Virus record (IMG/VR): IMGVR_UViG_3300021180_000013 | Span: 1 to 58,634 of that record | Length of the DNA: 58,634 nucleotides | Reading direction: 5' to 3' (one strand) | From: a virus | Shown: piece after piece, positions 50,959-58,549 of the stretch | Numbering within the stretch: position 1 is the stretch's first letter | Layout of the letters: each line of letters begins with the position of its first letter | Position numbers and translations under genes: made by a program | Notes under the pieces: model-generated | Database searches by the model: none | What the model was told of the DNA's origin: nothing | Seen by the model: only the letters and a program-made list of their open reading frames with translations

Positions 50959-52929
50959 TTATTTCTGATCTCGCCAGTTCGGACCAACAGACGGCTCAGC
51001 CGGTATCACGAGATCGCCCACCTCAGACAACCTCACTTCCATATCCTCCTGTAACCACTGTTTTGCTAGTTTGGGATCCACGGATTCGTGCGTGTAACAG
51101 AGCACCTCATCATGCACCTGCAGTATCGGTCTCTGTAGCTTCTCTCGCTCCCACCTCTTCCAACAATTCAGTAACGCCAGCTTCGTTACATGGCTCACAG
51201 GATTCTGCTGCTGGATCCCTTGCGCGATCTTCATCTTATCCTCAGGCATACCATACATAGGTATCACATACCCGAACGGCGTCCGTACACAATTCTCCGT
51301 CTCTACCTGTCTACTCACTTCACGCTGGAACGCCCGTACCCCAGGAAAGCGCTCAAAATACCTCTCACTGATCTCCAGCGCCATCTTCCTGTGCTCCCAT
51401 GACGCGTCACCGAAGCACCGGCGAGCTAAGTTAGCTCCAGTAAAAGTCACTGTCTTCCCCGCGAACGTCCATCCGTCACACACCGTCCTCGCTCCTGCAG
51501 CGATCTCCGCCCTCAGCTTCACCGACCGCAACGCCCCCGGATCCTTCAACTGCAACCCCTCAAGAATATTATTAGCATGCTGGATACTCTTCGCCGCATT
51601 CCTCGCCGATCCCTCACGAATAGCAATCTCCCAGTCATCCTGTATACCGACCATATCCTTGACCCAGGTATGCAGGTCGGTCTCACGATCGATCGTATAC
51701 CCGCCACGATGAAGCACATAACGATTCTCAGCGTTAGATAAGTCAGCTCTCGTTATATACCACCCCTCTGGCGCTACGATCGCCCTTCTTATCTTCTTCC
51801 CTACACTCTCCCCTTTGAACTTCGCGCACGTTTGCGTTGGATGGGCCTGCTTTGCGGCGCCGCATACACAGACCTTACGGCTAACGCGTCGCTTAGCAAC
51901 GTTTTGAAAGTTAGGAGAGCTACAGGCCAAGCGTCCGCTACTAGTGAAGAAGTTAAGTCGTGGATGGACGAATCCGTAAGCGTCCATGTACCCTCGTAAC
52001 CAGCCATTTTTATCACGATACTCACGTTCGAACCATCTGTCAGTGCCATTCCCTAGCTCCTTATAGTCTAATAGTAAAACTAACTCCTCCGGCGCCGCGT
52101 CCTCTAATTCCTCCACAACCTCCCGAACCGTCTCCTCCTGCGCATCGCTGAGCTTCACCCCTTTATCCGCGAAGTAGCTCATCACTGCTTTCGGGGACTT
52201 AGGATTAAACGGCAACACCTTCTCAATCTCTTCCTTATCATGCCGGAACTGGGCGTTCAGATCATCAACATACCCTTCGTCAATCTTGACCCCATAATCC
52301 TGCATCTGCGCTAGCACATACGCTAGCTCACGATGCATCGGGTAAAGACGATCTACTTTCCTGAGTCGGGCCTGTCTTTGTAACTTTGGTAAGGTAAGAA
52401 CTGGGCCGAGACTGTCAATTCCGTTGTATTCGAAAGGTGCGTGCTTTGGGCAAGCTCCTGTACAATTTTCTCCGCGACAGTCTTTGTAATGGGACAGATC
52501 TGAATAGATACTAAGCAAGGTTGACAAATTGAAGAAACCACGTCCTCTTCGTTCTCCGCCATCTTCTTCTAACGCCGCCTTTTGTGTGGATTTTGCTAGA
52601 TTAGGATTAACTAACCACATATATATAATAGTATCTTCGCATTGTTCAAGCGGCATTTTCAACCCTAGTTTCTCTAGGACTAACAAATCCGCCGCGACAA
52701 TATTATGCCCGACCCATCGTATCTCAGGTCGAGATAATAACTCCCTGAACTGATCAACACCGTCTTCGAACGGAACACTGACCGTCCGCTCACCGTCCGA
52801 TAATCCCAATATCGTCGGCTGACCAGACTGATTCCACTCAAGGTCGTTTCCAATAACATCGCCCTCAAGTAGATCAATGACCTCAGGATCACGGTTAACG
52901 AACGGTAACTCAGGCAGGAATTTGTACAT
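50959..52929 (-). CDS. polA: Family A DNA polymerase with exonuclease domain
   Basis: 656 residues. N-terminal DEDDy exonuclease: GNDLE (Asp29, Glu31), VGHNIVAADL, and YNGIDSLG. Polymerase motifs: A is TRADLSNAENRY, B is RNAAKSIQHANNI, C is LQVHDEVLCY near residue 605. Motif B has His at the Klenow Phe762 position and Ile at the Tyr766 position, both unusual. A CVCGAAKQAHPTQTC insertion may bind zinc. It is the only polymerase in the window and likely the replicative enzyme. Start overlaps the upstream stop. Confidence 0.92.
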   Translation of the reverse strand: MYKFLPELPFVNRDPEVIDLLEGDVIGNDLEWNQSGQPTILGLSDGERTVSVPFEDGVDQFRELLSRPEIRWVGHNIVAADLLVLEKLGLKMPLEQCEDTIIYMWLVNPNLAKSTQKAALEEDGGERRGRGFFNLSTLLSIYSDLSHYKDCRGENCTGACPKHAPFEYNGIDSLGPVLTLPKLQRQARLRKVDRLYPMHRELAYVLAQMQDYGVKIDEGYVDDLNAQFRHDKEEIEKVLPFNPKSPKAVMSYFADKGVKLSDAQEETVREVVEELEDAAPEELVLLLDYKELGNGTDRWFEREYRDKNGWLRGYMDAYGFVHPRLNFFTSSGRLACSSPNFQNVAKRRVSRKVCVCGAAKQAHPTQTCAKFKGESVGKKIRRAIVAPEGWYITRADLSNAENRYVLHRGGYTIDRETDLHTWVKDMVGIQDDWEIAIREGSARNAAKSIQHANNILEGLQLKDPGALRSVKLRAEIAAGARTVCDGWTFAGKTVTFTGANLARRCFGDASWEHRKMALEISERYFERFPGVRAFQREVSRQVETENCVRTPFGYVIPMYGMPEDKMKIAQGIQQQNPVSHVTKLALLNCWKRWEREKLQRPILQVHDEVLCYTHESVDPKLAKQWLQEDMEVRLSEVGDLVIPAEPSVGPNWRDQK

Positions 52930-53246
52930 TAGTCTTCATAAATCACTGGAATACCGAGTTCAATAGCAAGATTAATCTCATCTGTCGCCCCTGAAGATTG
53001 TTTCCATGTCGGTAAAGCAATGACAACATCACACCGACGCATGATTTCCTTATCACCCTCTAACCAAACTTGATCCATCTCTTTTGGGATCGCGCCATCG
53101 AAGTTTGCTGTGTTCGTATGAGGACAAACAACTGCGTAGCCGAGCTTCCAATATTTGAGTGCAACAGCTTCAGCCGCTCGTACCTTTTGTACAATACCCC
53201 AAAAAGTGGCATCGCGAAATGGCCCAGCAATATACGCAACTTTCAT
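52929..53246 (-). CDS. DUF4406/nucleoside 2-deoxyribosyltransferase-like protein
   Basis: 105 residues. VAYIAGPFRDATFWGIVQKV, the DQVWLEGDKEIMRRCDVVIA acidic helix-strand, and SSGATDEINLAIELGIPVIY fit the nucleoside deoxyribosyltransferase fold. It may move or hydrolyse the sugar-base bond of nucleotides for phage metabolism. ATGA-type overlap with both neighbours. Confidence 0.8.
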   Translation of the reverse strand: MKVAYIAGPFRDATFWGIVQKVRAAEAVALKYWKLGYAVVCPHTNTANFDGAIPKEMDQVWLEGDKEIMRRCDVVIALPTWKQSSGATDEINLAIELGIPVIYED

Positions 53247-53776
53247 TTCTTTTTCTCCACAGTCACAATCGTATCATTGTGCACCGCGCCATGAGACACA
53301 AGAAGAATCTCCAGCATCTCATACCCACGCTTCAATCCGAATCCCATCGAGTTCCAGCCACAGCAGATAGCTATTCCCTCTGGTCGGAGCATTCTATCTA
53401 AACCGTCTTTTACTCGCTTGTATAGACGCGCATTCTGCGTATCCTGGGTACTACATTTCTTACCAATATGCTGATAGCATTCACTGATCTGTCGAGGAGA
53501 ATAGGGTGGATCAAATAGAACAACATCCGCAGCGCCGTCAGCCACATGATTCTGTACAAACTCTTCTGCGGGTAAATGAAACTGAGCAGTAGTATTCGGA
53601 TTCAAATCATTAGTTATAGTTGCCCAATTTGAATTCCTGGCAAATGGATCGACGATAACTAATGAGCTGCCTTGTGGCAATACCTTACCCATTAACCAAC
53701 GTTCAAGTAAATCCGTAATTGGATCTATCTTAAACGTCTCACTATTAGGCATTGCAAACTGACGATTGAATATCAT
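53243..53776 (-). CDS. DNA adenine-methyltransferase-like protein
   Basis: 177 residues. DVVLFDPPYSPRQISECYQH holds the DPPY motif IV of N6-adenine methyltransferases; LVIVDPFARNSNWATITNDL is the SAM-binding motif I region, atypical. It lacks a separate target-recognition domain, so target and activity are uncertain. Start may be ATG 53752 instead of 53776. Lies between UDG-like and deoxyribosyltransferase-like genes. Confidence 0.7.
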   Translation of the reverse strand: MIFNRQFAMPNSETFKIDPITDLLERWLMGKVLPQGSSLVIVDPFARNSNWATITNDLNPNTTAQFHLPAEEFVQNHVADGAADVVLFDPPYSPRQISECYQHIGKKCSTQDTQNARLYKRVKDGLDRMLRPEGIAICCGWNSMGFGLKRGYEMLEILLVSHGAVHNDTIVTVEKKK

Positions 53777-54647
53777 TCGCGGACTCGTACTTCAACCAAC
53801 AAGCTCTACAGGGGTTCTTAGGAGGATTACGACCCTTATATCTCACACAACTCTTACAATTATCACTCAACTCCTCAGGCTTAGCAACTACTTTCTTCGT
53901 TTTCTTTTGCTTACCCGTGTACGCGAAAGCTTCCTTGTATGTTTCGGACCAGTTCTCTGGGAGGGCGGCGTAATGCCCGCGCCATTTCGTAACATTGCTT
54001 GCATATCGCATGAAAGCTGCAGCAGCTTTTCCTCCAAGGAGTGCAAGCACTCGTCTGCCTTGTGCGGTGAAATCCCTAACTTTTTCAAAGTCTTTGATTG
54101 CCAACGGGAGCGGAGTAATTTCTCGCAAAATTCCACTCGGATGTAATCCAAGAACAACGGTATCAGGTCGAAACGCGCCGATACGATCATATTGTCGGCA
54201 ATGCTGCTCAGCAGCTTTTTTCGAGTCGCCCGTAGGATACGGCGTGCCACTTTTCCCTTTGGGAGGCAGACACCGGATCGTGTTGTCGATGAAGACGTCT
54301 TCTCTCCTGATCCCGACTTTACCCCAGATCCAGTGTTGTAGAGCAAGCCCCGTGGGACCGACTGCCGGTACACCAGTTCGGATGCTTCCGTTAGAAAGCT
54401 CGGGATAGTCTCTTTGTCGAATACTAATTTCTTCCTCACACTCCTCCTTCGTTGATAGAAACGACCGGTGGGCGTTCGGGGTCAGGGTGAAGCTAATTTC
54501 CTGACTCCCGGGCGCCTCAAGTACAACGAGGAACTTAGCTTTCGCTGGGTCGCCACATCCCAATACAAATCCCTTACCAGTCTTATCTAACGGACAACCT
54601 CTACACCCACTTGGATGGTGATTCTGATACCCTTCACTCTCGCTCAT
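53745..54647 (-). CDS. Uracil-DNA glycosylase-like protein (family 4 type)
   Basis: 300 residues. CRGCPLDKTGKGFVLGCGDP, VVLEAPGSQE, then AVGPTGLALQHWIWGKVGIR and DVFIDNTIRCLPPKG match the SPO1 polymerase-associated UDG-like family. The Cys set hints at an iron-sulphur cluster. A C-terminal CKSCVRY...CRACWLKY adds a second Cys group. In some phages this domain is fused to the DNA polymerase; here it is separate but nearby. Coding is AT-rich relative to the polymerase. Confidence 0.78.
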   Translation of the reverse strand: MSESEGYQNHHPSGCRGCPLDKTGKGFVLGCGDPAKAKFLVVLEAPGSQEISFTLTPNAHRSFLSTKEECEEEISIRQRDYPELSNGSIRTGVPAVGPTGLALQHWIWGKVGIRREDVFIDNTIRCLPPKGKSGTPYPTGDSKKAAEQHCRQYDRIGAFRPDTVVLGLHPSGILREITPLPLAIKDFEKVRDFTAQGRRVLALLGGKAAAAFMRYASNVTKWRGHYAALPENWSETYKEAFAYTGKQKKTKKVVAKPEELSDNCKSCVRYKGRNPPKNPCRACWLKYESANDIQSSVCNA

Positions 54648-56299
54648 TTCCTCCCCGCCAAAGCCGTATTAACTAACACCATATTCGCCCCGGCGGACGC
54701 ATTCACTCCGTTACCTGCAGGCCATGGCGACCGCCCATGCCAAGGTAATGACGATGGCAACCAGTTATTCCCAGTGAGCGACGACGTGCCGGTCCAGCAC
54801 GCGGCGAACTCTTGTGCCAACGACCCAGCGGTAACACTGAAGCAATTATTGACCCCGCCTCCGCTAGAGTAAGCCCCCATCTGCCCCGGGTCCGCTACAT
54901 TGTTCGTAAAGCTGATATTCGGCGTGCCGGTGGGTGGCGCGGCAACATTCAACACCCCCTGCGCATTCGTGCCGACCGGCGACGACGCGTACGTCATCCA
55001 GCCGTCGTTGAGGAACGTATTATGATCAATAACGACATCGTGTAACGTCGCTGGAGGAACGTTCGTCGATGAGTACCCCGCACCAATACCGATCGGATAC
55101 GAGCCACAAGCATAGCATGTAGGATACTGGATATGATCCACGAGATTATCATGTACCGATATCCTCCCCTCGTCCGCAGGCCAGTACCCAGGATCACTCT
55201 GTGAGTACCCAATTTGGAACGCTTGGCCGACGTACGATATGTAATTATATCTGATCGTTACGTCGGTGACTTGGCACACGGGACAGCCGTTCGTCCCGGC
55301 GTTCTTCGCAGTGAGCAACACCCCCGCCCCGACCTGCGTGAACCCACCCCAAGTATTCGTCATTCGATTACCCGTGATCAGTACTCTCGACGCATTCTTC
55401 AGCTCAAGTAAATTCTTGACGATCCACGGGTGCGGTAGACCGTCCTTACCAACTGTCGGCGCGTACGTCGGGTCATGTGGATTCCACGCCCATGGCTTAT
55501 TGAAATCATTGTACGCGATCACTATATTCGACGGAGTGAATAACGCAGGCGAGCCCCCGAATATAATATTCTCACCCGCCGCCTCAAGGTAATTATTAAC
55601 GATCTTGAAATTACCGTCAGCAACGGTCGATCCGCCACCGCTAATAGCTTGGCTGTCGCCACACGCCCCTACTAACGCCCTGCAATGAAACTCGCTGAAC
55701 CAGGAGTTCTGTATCGTAACATTATACGTATTATTCAGAATAATCCCACGGTTCGTCTCATCAATCGCTGTCCCTGCGAACCACATACGATCAATCACCA
55801 CATCATGCGATCCGCTGAAGTTCATCAGGTTATACACAACGCCCGTACCGCTAGGCCTCGTGACCTCAACACCGAACCATCTAACGAACTGCCCCGGCAT
55901 CACCGTTGCGCTTGATGTCGTAATAACAATACGAGGCAGCGCTCCGGGCTTGCTATAGTACTCTGGTCCTTTCAATCGCGTCGACCAACTCGGGAGGTAG
56001 TTATCCGGTGCGTTAACGCGGATGTAGCACCACGCGGTCGCTGTACACTTCGGGCCAACGATCGTTACAGCCGTATCGAAATCAGTCTGAGGAAGAAGGA
56101 AAATCGTCCCGGGCTTCGCTGCTGCGAACACGGCGTTAAGATTATCCGTTGGTTTAACGACTACTTGGATATTCGCTGAGGGAGTAGCTGAGAACGGAGT
56201 AGGTGTGTAGTATGTTTGACTCGGTAACGCCGCAGGCCCGTCCGTCTGCGCGTACGCTACACTTACACTCACTAGCAACAAAAGAATAATCTTCTTCAT
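54644..56299 (-). CDS. Secreted right-handed beta-helix protein
   Basis: 551 residues from ATG 56299 with AAGGA five bases upstream. Signal peptide MKKIILLLLVSVSVAYAQ with likely cleavage after AYA. The mature protein has long beta-solenoid repeats with Asn turns (GIILNNTYNVTIQNSWFSEF, SRVLITGNRMTNTWGGFTQV, DVVIDHNTFLNDGWMTYASS), typical of pectate-lyase-like folds, and four Cys pairs. It would be exported by the host. Catalytic residues are not identified. Style resembles Acidobacteriota secreted proteins. Confidence 0.75.
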   Translation of the reverse strand: MKKIILLLLVSVSVAYAQTDGPAALPSQTYYTPTPFSATPSANIQVVVKPTDNLNAVFAAAKPGTIFLLPQTDFDTAVTIVGPKCTATAWCYIRVNAPDNYLPSWSTRLKGPEYYSKPGALPRIVITTSSATVMPGQFVRWFGVEVTRPSGTGVVYNLMNFSGSHDVVIDRMWFAGTAIDETNRGIILNNTYNVTIQNSWFSEFHCRALVGACGDSQAISGGGSTVADGNFKIVNNYLEAAGENIIFGGSPALFTPSNIVIAYNDFNKPWAWNPHDPTYAPTVGKDGLPHPWIVKNLLELKNASRVLITGNRMTNTWGGFTQVGAGVLLTAKNAGTNGCPVCQVTDVTIRYNYISYVGQAFQIGYSQSDPGYWPADEGRISVHDNLVDHIQYPTCYACGSYPIGIGAGYSSTNVPPATLHDVVIDHNTFLNDGWMTYASSPVGTNAQGVLNVAAPPTGTPNISFTNNVADPGQMGAYSSGGGVNNCFSVTAGSLAQEFAACWTGTSSLTGNNWLPSSLPWHGRSPWPAGNGVNASAGANMVLVNTALAGRK

Positions 56300-56309
56300 A
56301 TTCATCCTT

Positions 56310-56640
56310 TGTGGCCAGAGAAGTATCCGGGGGATCGTGTGAGCAGGTACGCCCGCACGCCCCCGGACAGGTCCGAGTTGGGCCTCGGCGCCGTTCGCTG
56401 AAGGCGAGGAACCGGGAGTTCGGTCTCGATCCCTCGGCCCGATCAGCATTCACCCGTGCCGTTGCGAGACGCGTCGGTGACGGAGTGAAGTTACAATGAA
56501 TTGCGGAGGAGGAAAGGAGGCACGGTTACAAGCCTTGTTAACCCTCACGAGTTAACGCTCCTCCGCAAAGTGATCACGGAATGAGAGCGCACGCCCCACC
56601 CACGGGGATTTTACTCTCACTCCGCAAACTTTTTACGGTT
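56310..56640. other. GC-rich hairpin-dense non-coding stretch
   Basis: No convincing gene lies in the first 300 bases. It holds: TCCGGGGG (56326-56333)/CCCCCGGA (56360-56367) with inner CGTG/CACG; CCGAG/CTCGG (56373-56388); TTGCGGAGGAG (56501-56511)/CTCCTCCGCAA (56558-56568) enclosing GTTAA/TTAAC; and CGGAATGAGAG (56577-56587)/CTCTCACTCCG (56614-56624) enclosing CCCC/GGGG. CTCCGCAAA-N6-ACGG occurs twice (56561, 56620). The last hairpin overlaps the end of the HNH pseudogene. Could be an RNA, an origin or host-derived DNA. Confidence 0.5.
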
Positions 56641-56984
56641 GTACTTCAGCCCACGATGGCCCTCACCAATCCTTCTCGCGTGTTCAGCCGTTAGCTTATA
56701 TCCTTTCTTTCTAACGGGAGGCCGCTTGTTATACAGATTGACAGACCATGTAGCCCAACGTACATTACCAATCTCATAGTGACCATCGTTATTGATACGA
56801 TCTAGCGTGTATCCTTTAGGGCGAGGGCCAAGATGATTATAGAACTCATAGAAATCGGCGAACTTGAATTGTATTCCACGCCCGCCGTAATCATCCCAAG
56901 ACGCATCAGTCGGGTCAGTACATCTACGCCGTGCGAGTGAAATGCTTTGTACTCTACCCCGTACTTATCGTCCCAGTCACCCAT
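56617..56984 (-). pseudogene. HNH homing endonuclease, frameshifted
   Basis: Two minus-strand frames together make one HNH protein. ATG 56984 encodes GDWDDKYGVEYKAF; the second frame continues RRRCTDPTDASWDDYGGRGI, KFADFYEFYNHLGPRPKGYT, LDRINNDGHYEIGNVRWAT and ends KYNRKKFAE at TGA 56617-56619. Between the YKAF and RC elements the spacing is one base short of the family norm (17 instead of 18). This suggests a one-base deletion, sequencing error, or programmed frameshift. Confidence 0.72.
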
Positions 56985-56987
56985 TTT

Positions 56988-57578
56988 CTACTGTTCCCAT
57001 GCCCGTTGGTACTTGGCAAATGCCTTTGGATTGGTTTCATACGCATCTGCTGGATAGATACGCTTCGTCTCAAGCTGATGCTTGAACGCCGGATCGTCTC
57101 CCCCACGCTCGCGACGAGTAATAATACACTCAACGCCAACAAGCATCGCGGAGATGTTCGCAACGTAGCTATCGAAGTCCACTGGCTGTGTGAGTTCGAG
57201 CTCCTGCGGATCCCGGCCAGCTGAACGCGCAACGCTGTTAGGATTGAAAACGAGCGTCTGTAGCTCTGCCGTCTTATCACTGTTCGCAACGGACATACGG
57301 AAAGACACCTGAGCCTTTTCATCCAACGTCCGTGGATCGAACGACTTGCTCCCCAACTGCTCAACGTACTGCTTCGGGAGCCAGATCACTTTGTTCGTTT
57401 CGAGCGTCGGCACGTCGCGTGAGACAAAGCTAATCTTCACCCCCGGCGTCAGCTTCTCTTTACTCGTAATACCCTCAACGCTAACGATCGTCGCGCGATG
57501 AGCATCGGGCGCCGACGGTGGAACTTCCAACTCCTGCACGCTAAAAAAATCATTCTCTGTCATTGTATCCTCGATCAT
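56988..57578 (-). CDS. Early protein of unknown function, possible DNA-binding
   Basis: 196 residues from ATG 57578, with AGGAG well placed and an early-type promoter about 45 bases upstream. The sequence is beta-rich in the middle (APDAHRATIVSVEGITSKEK, GVKISFVSRDVPTLETNKVI) and polar at the C-terminus. A ssDNA-binding protein would be expected here in a phage replication cluster, but no family evidence supports that. The longer frame from 57719 is unsupported. Confidence 0.65.
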   Translation of the reverse strand: MIEDTMTENDFFSVQELEVPPSAPDAHRATIVSVEGITSKEKLTPGVKISFVSRDVPTLETNKVIWLPKQYVEQLGSKSFDPRTLDEKAQVSFRMSVANSDKTAELQTLVFNPNSVARSAGRDPQELELTQPVDFDSYVANISAMLVGVECIITRRERGGDDPAFKHQLETKRIYPADAYETNPKAFAKYQRAWEQ

Positions 57579-57594
57579 TTTTTCTCCTGGTTGA

Positions 57595-57996
57595 TTACTT
57601 GTGGTGTACTGCGACGGGATTAGAATATGACAAAACGTCATTTTCGTCAAGAGGATTATTATTCGTTGGTTCATGCTCCTCAGGCTCAATCGATCGGATC
57701 CAATCCGCGAGCTGGTCAATCGTCATTTTACCCGACATCACATATTGATCAAACGGCAACCAGACAATTGTCGTGCCTGTGAGCTCATACCGTTTGAACG
57801 GGCACGTCACAGTCTTACCCTGCAACCACGGCCAGTTCTCTAGAAGATGATTATAGTAATCCTTCGCCAGCGGTTCCGACTCAACTTGCACTCCAATAGC
57901 ATTACACGCCATCGTCACAGCACAAGCGTTAATATCCGTAGCTCGCGGCTCCTCGATCAGCAAACTACCCATTCGTATTGCTTCAGACAGTCTCAC
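57595..57996 (-). CDS. Conserved-type early protein (LSEAIRxG pattern)
   Basis: 133 residues from GTG 57996 with GGAG upstream, overlapping the preceding stop. RLSEAIRMGSLLIEEPRATD, ACAVTMACNAIGVQVE, NWPWLQGKTVTCPF recall a family of unknown function found in phages and bacteria that begins LSEAIRLGA and has WPW. Its C-terminus carries the early-type promoter of the next gene. Role unknown. Confidence 0.65.
   Translation of the reverse strand: MRLSEAIRMGSLLIEEPRATDINACAVTMACNAIGVQVESEPLAKDYYNHLLENWPWLQGKTVTCPFKRYELTGTTIVWLPFDQYVMSGKMTIDQLADWIRSIEPEEHEPTNNNPLDENDVLSYSNPVAVHHK
57622..57650 (-). promoter_or_regulatory. Early-type promoter with operator-like spacer
   Basis: On the minus strand, TTGACG, a 17-base spacer, TATTCT. 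The palindrome TGACAAAACGTCA (57628-57640, plus-strand reading) sits fully between -35 and -10 and is the reverse complement of the 18096 site. It drives the gene at 57578, with a leader of about 37 bases and a good AGGAG. Confidence 0.7.
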
Positions 57997-58312
57997 TCTT
58001 CTCCTCCTTATACCTCTTCGGTATTCTCCCTCGACCGCCCTTCTTCCACTTCCCAAATCCCTTCCTCGTACTCACCCTCCTCTGCTGCTTCTCCCTACAC
58101 TCATCACACTGCTGCTCGTACCGATTATCCTTCGGTCCCCGGCAGGAGTAGCATTTCCCAGTATAAATCAATCGATAACGATAAATCAACTGTCGAACGT
58201 ACACTTTTCTCTCAGACACATACCCATCTGCGATATCACGCTCGCACTCGGGACACGGCTCGGACGCCCTCCGTAAATGAACACAGCGCTTCTCAGCTGG
58301 AGGACGGGGCAT
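57983..58312 (-). CDS. Zinc-ribbon protein
   Basis: 109 residues with HLRR...CPECE, KCYSCRGP and CDECREK: CxxC units likely binding one or two zincs. Very basic C-terminus (RKGFGKWKKGGRGRIPKRYK) suits nucleic-acid binding. No family assigned. Two-base gap from the gene upstream. Confidence 0.65.
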   Translation of the reverse strand: MPRPPAEKRCVHLRRASEPCPECERDIADGYVSERKVYVRQLIYRYRLIYTGKCYSCRGPKDNRYEQQCDECREKQQRRVSTRKGFGKWKKGGRGRIPKRYKEEKSETV

Positions 58313-58314
58313 TA

Positions 58315-58530
58315 TTACCCCTTCAGTGCCTTCTTAATCGCCTCAGCGATCGCTCGAAGCGTCTTTGGCCCGGAGAACGCAACGATCCCGCCCTGGTAAT
58401 GAACCGTCATATACGCCTCTTTCCCCTCACCAACCACGAACAACTCCCCACTCTGATGACAATTATCCGACACAACAGAGATAACCGCCTCACCGTCCCG
58501 ATCCGGATCCAACTTACGCACTCTTGCCAT
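58315..58530 (-). CDS. Small hypothetical early protein
   Basis: 71 residues, compact alpha/beta pattern (GEAVISVVSDNCHQSGELFV, YMTVHYQGGIVAFSGPKTLR, AIAEAIKKALKG). GGGGG precedes its ATG. Function unknown. Follows the truncated YAA-repeat gene after 19 bases. Confidence 0.6.
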   Translation of the reverse strand: MARVRKLDPDRDGEAVISVVSDNCHQSGELFVVGEGKEAYMTVHYQGGIVAFSGPKTLRAIAEAIKKALKG

Positions 58531-58549
58531 TATTTTACCCCCTTCGTCG

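Noticed and set aside
56372-56440. tRNA-like appearance (GGGAG-TTCG...TCCC)
   Set aside because: The loop is 12 bases instead of seven and no acceptor or anticodon stem could be fitted on either strand.
54644-56449. Long 601-residue start for the beta-helix gene
   Set aside because: It would place about 50 Arg/Pro-rich residues before an intact signal peptide; ATG 56299 has the ribosome site.
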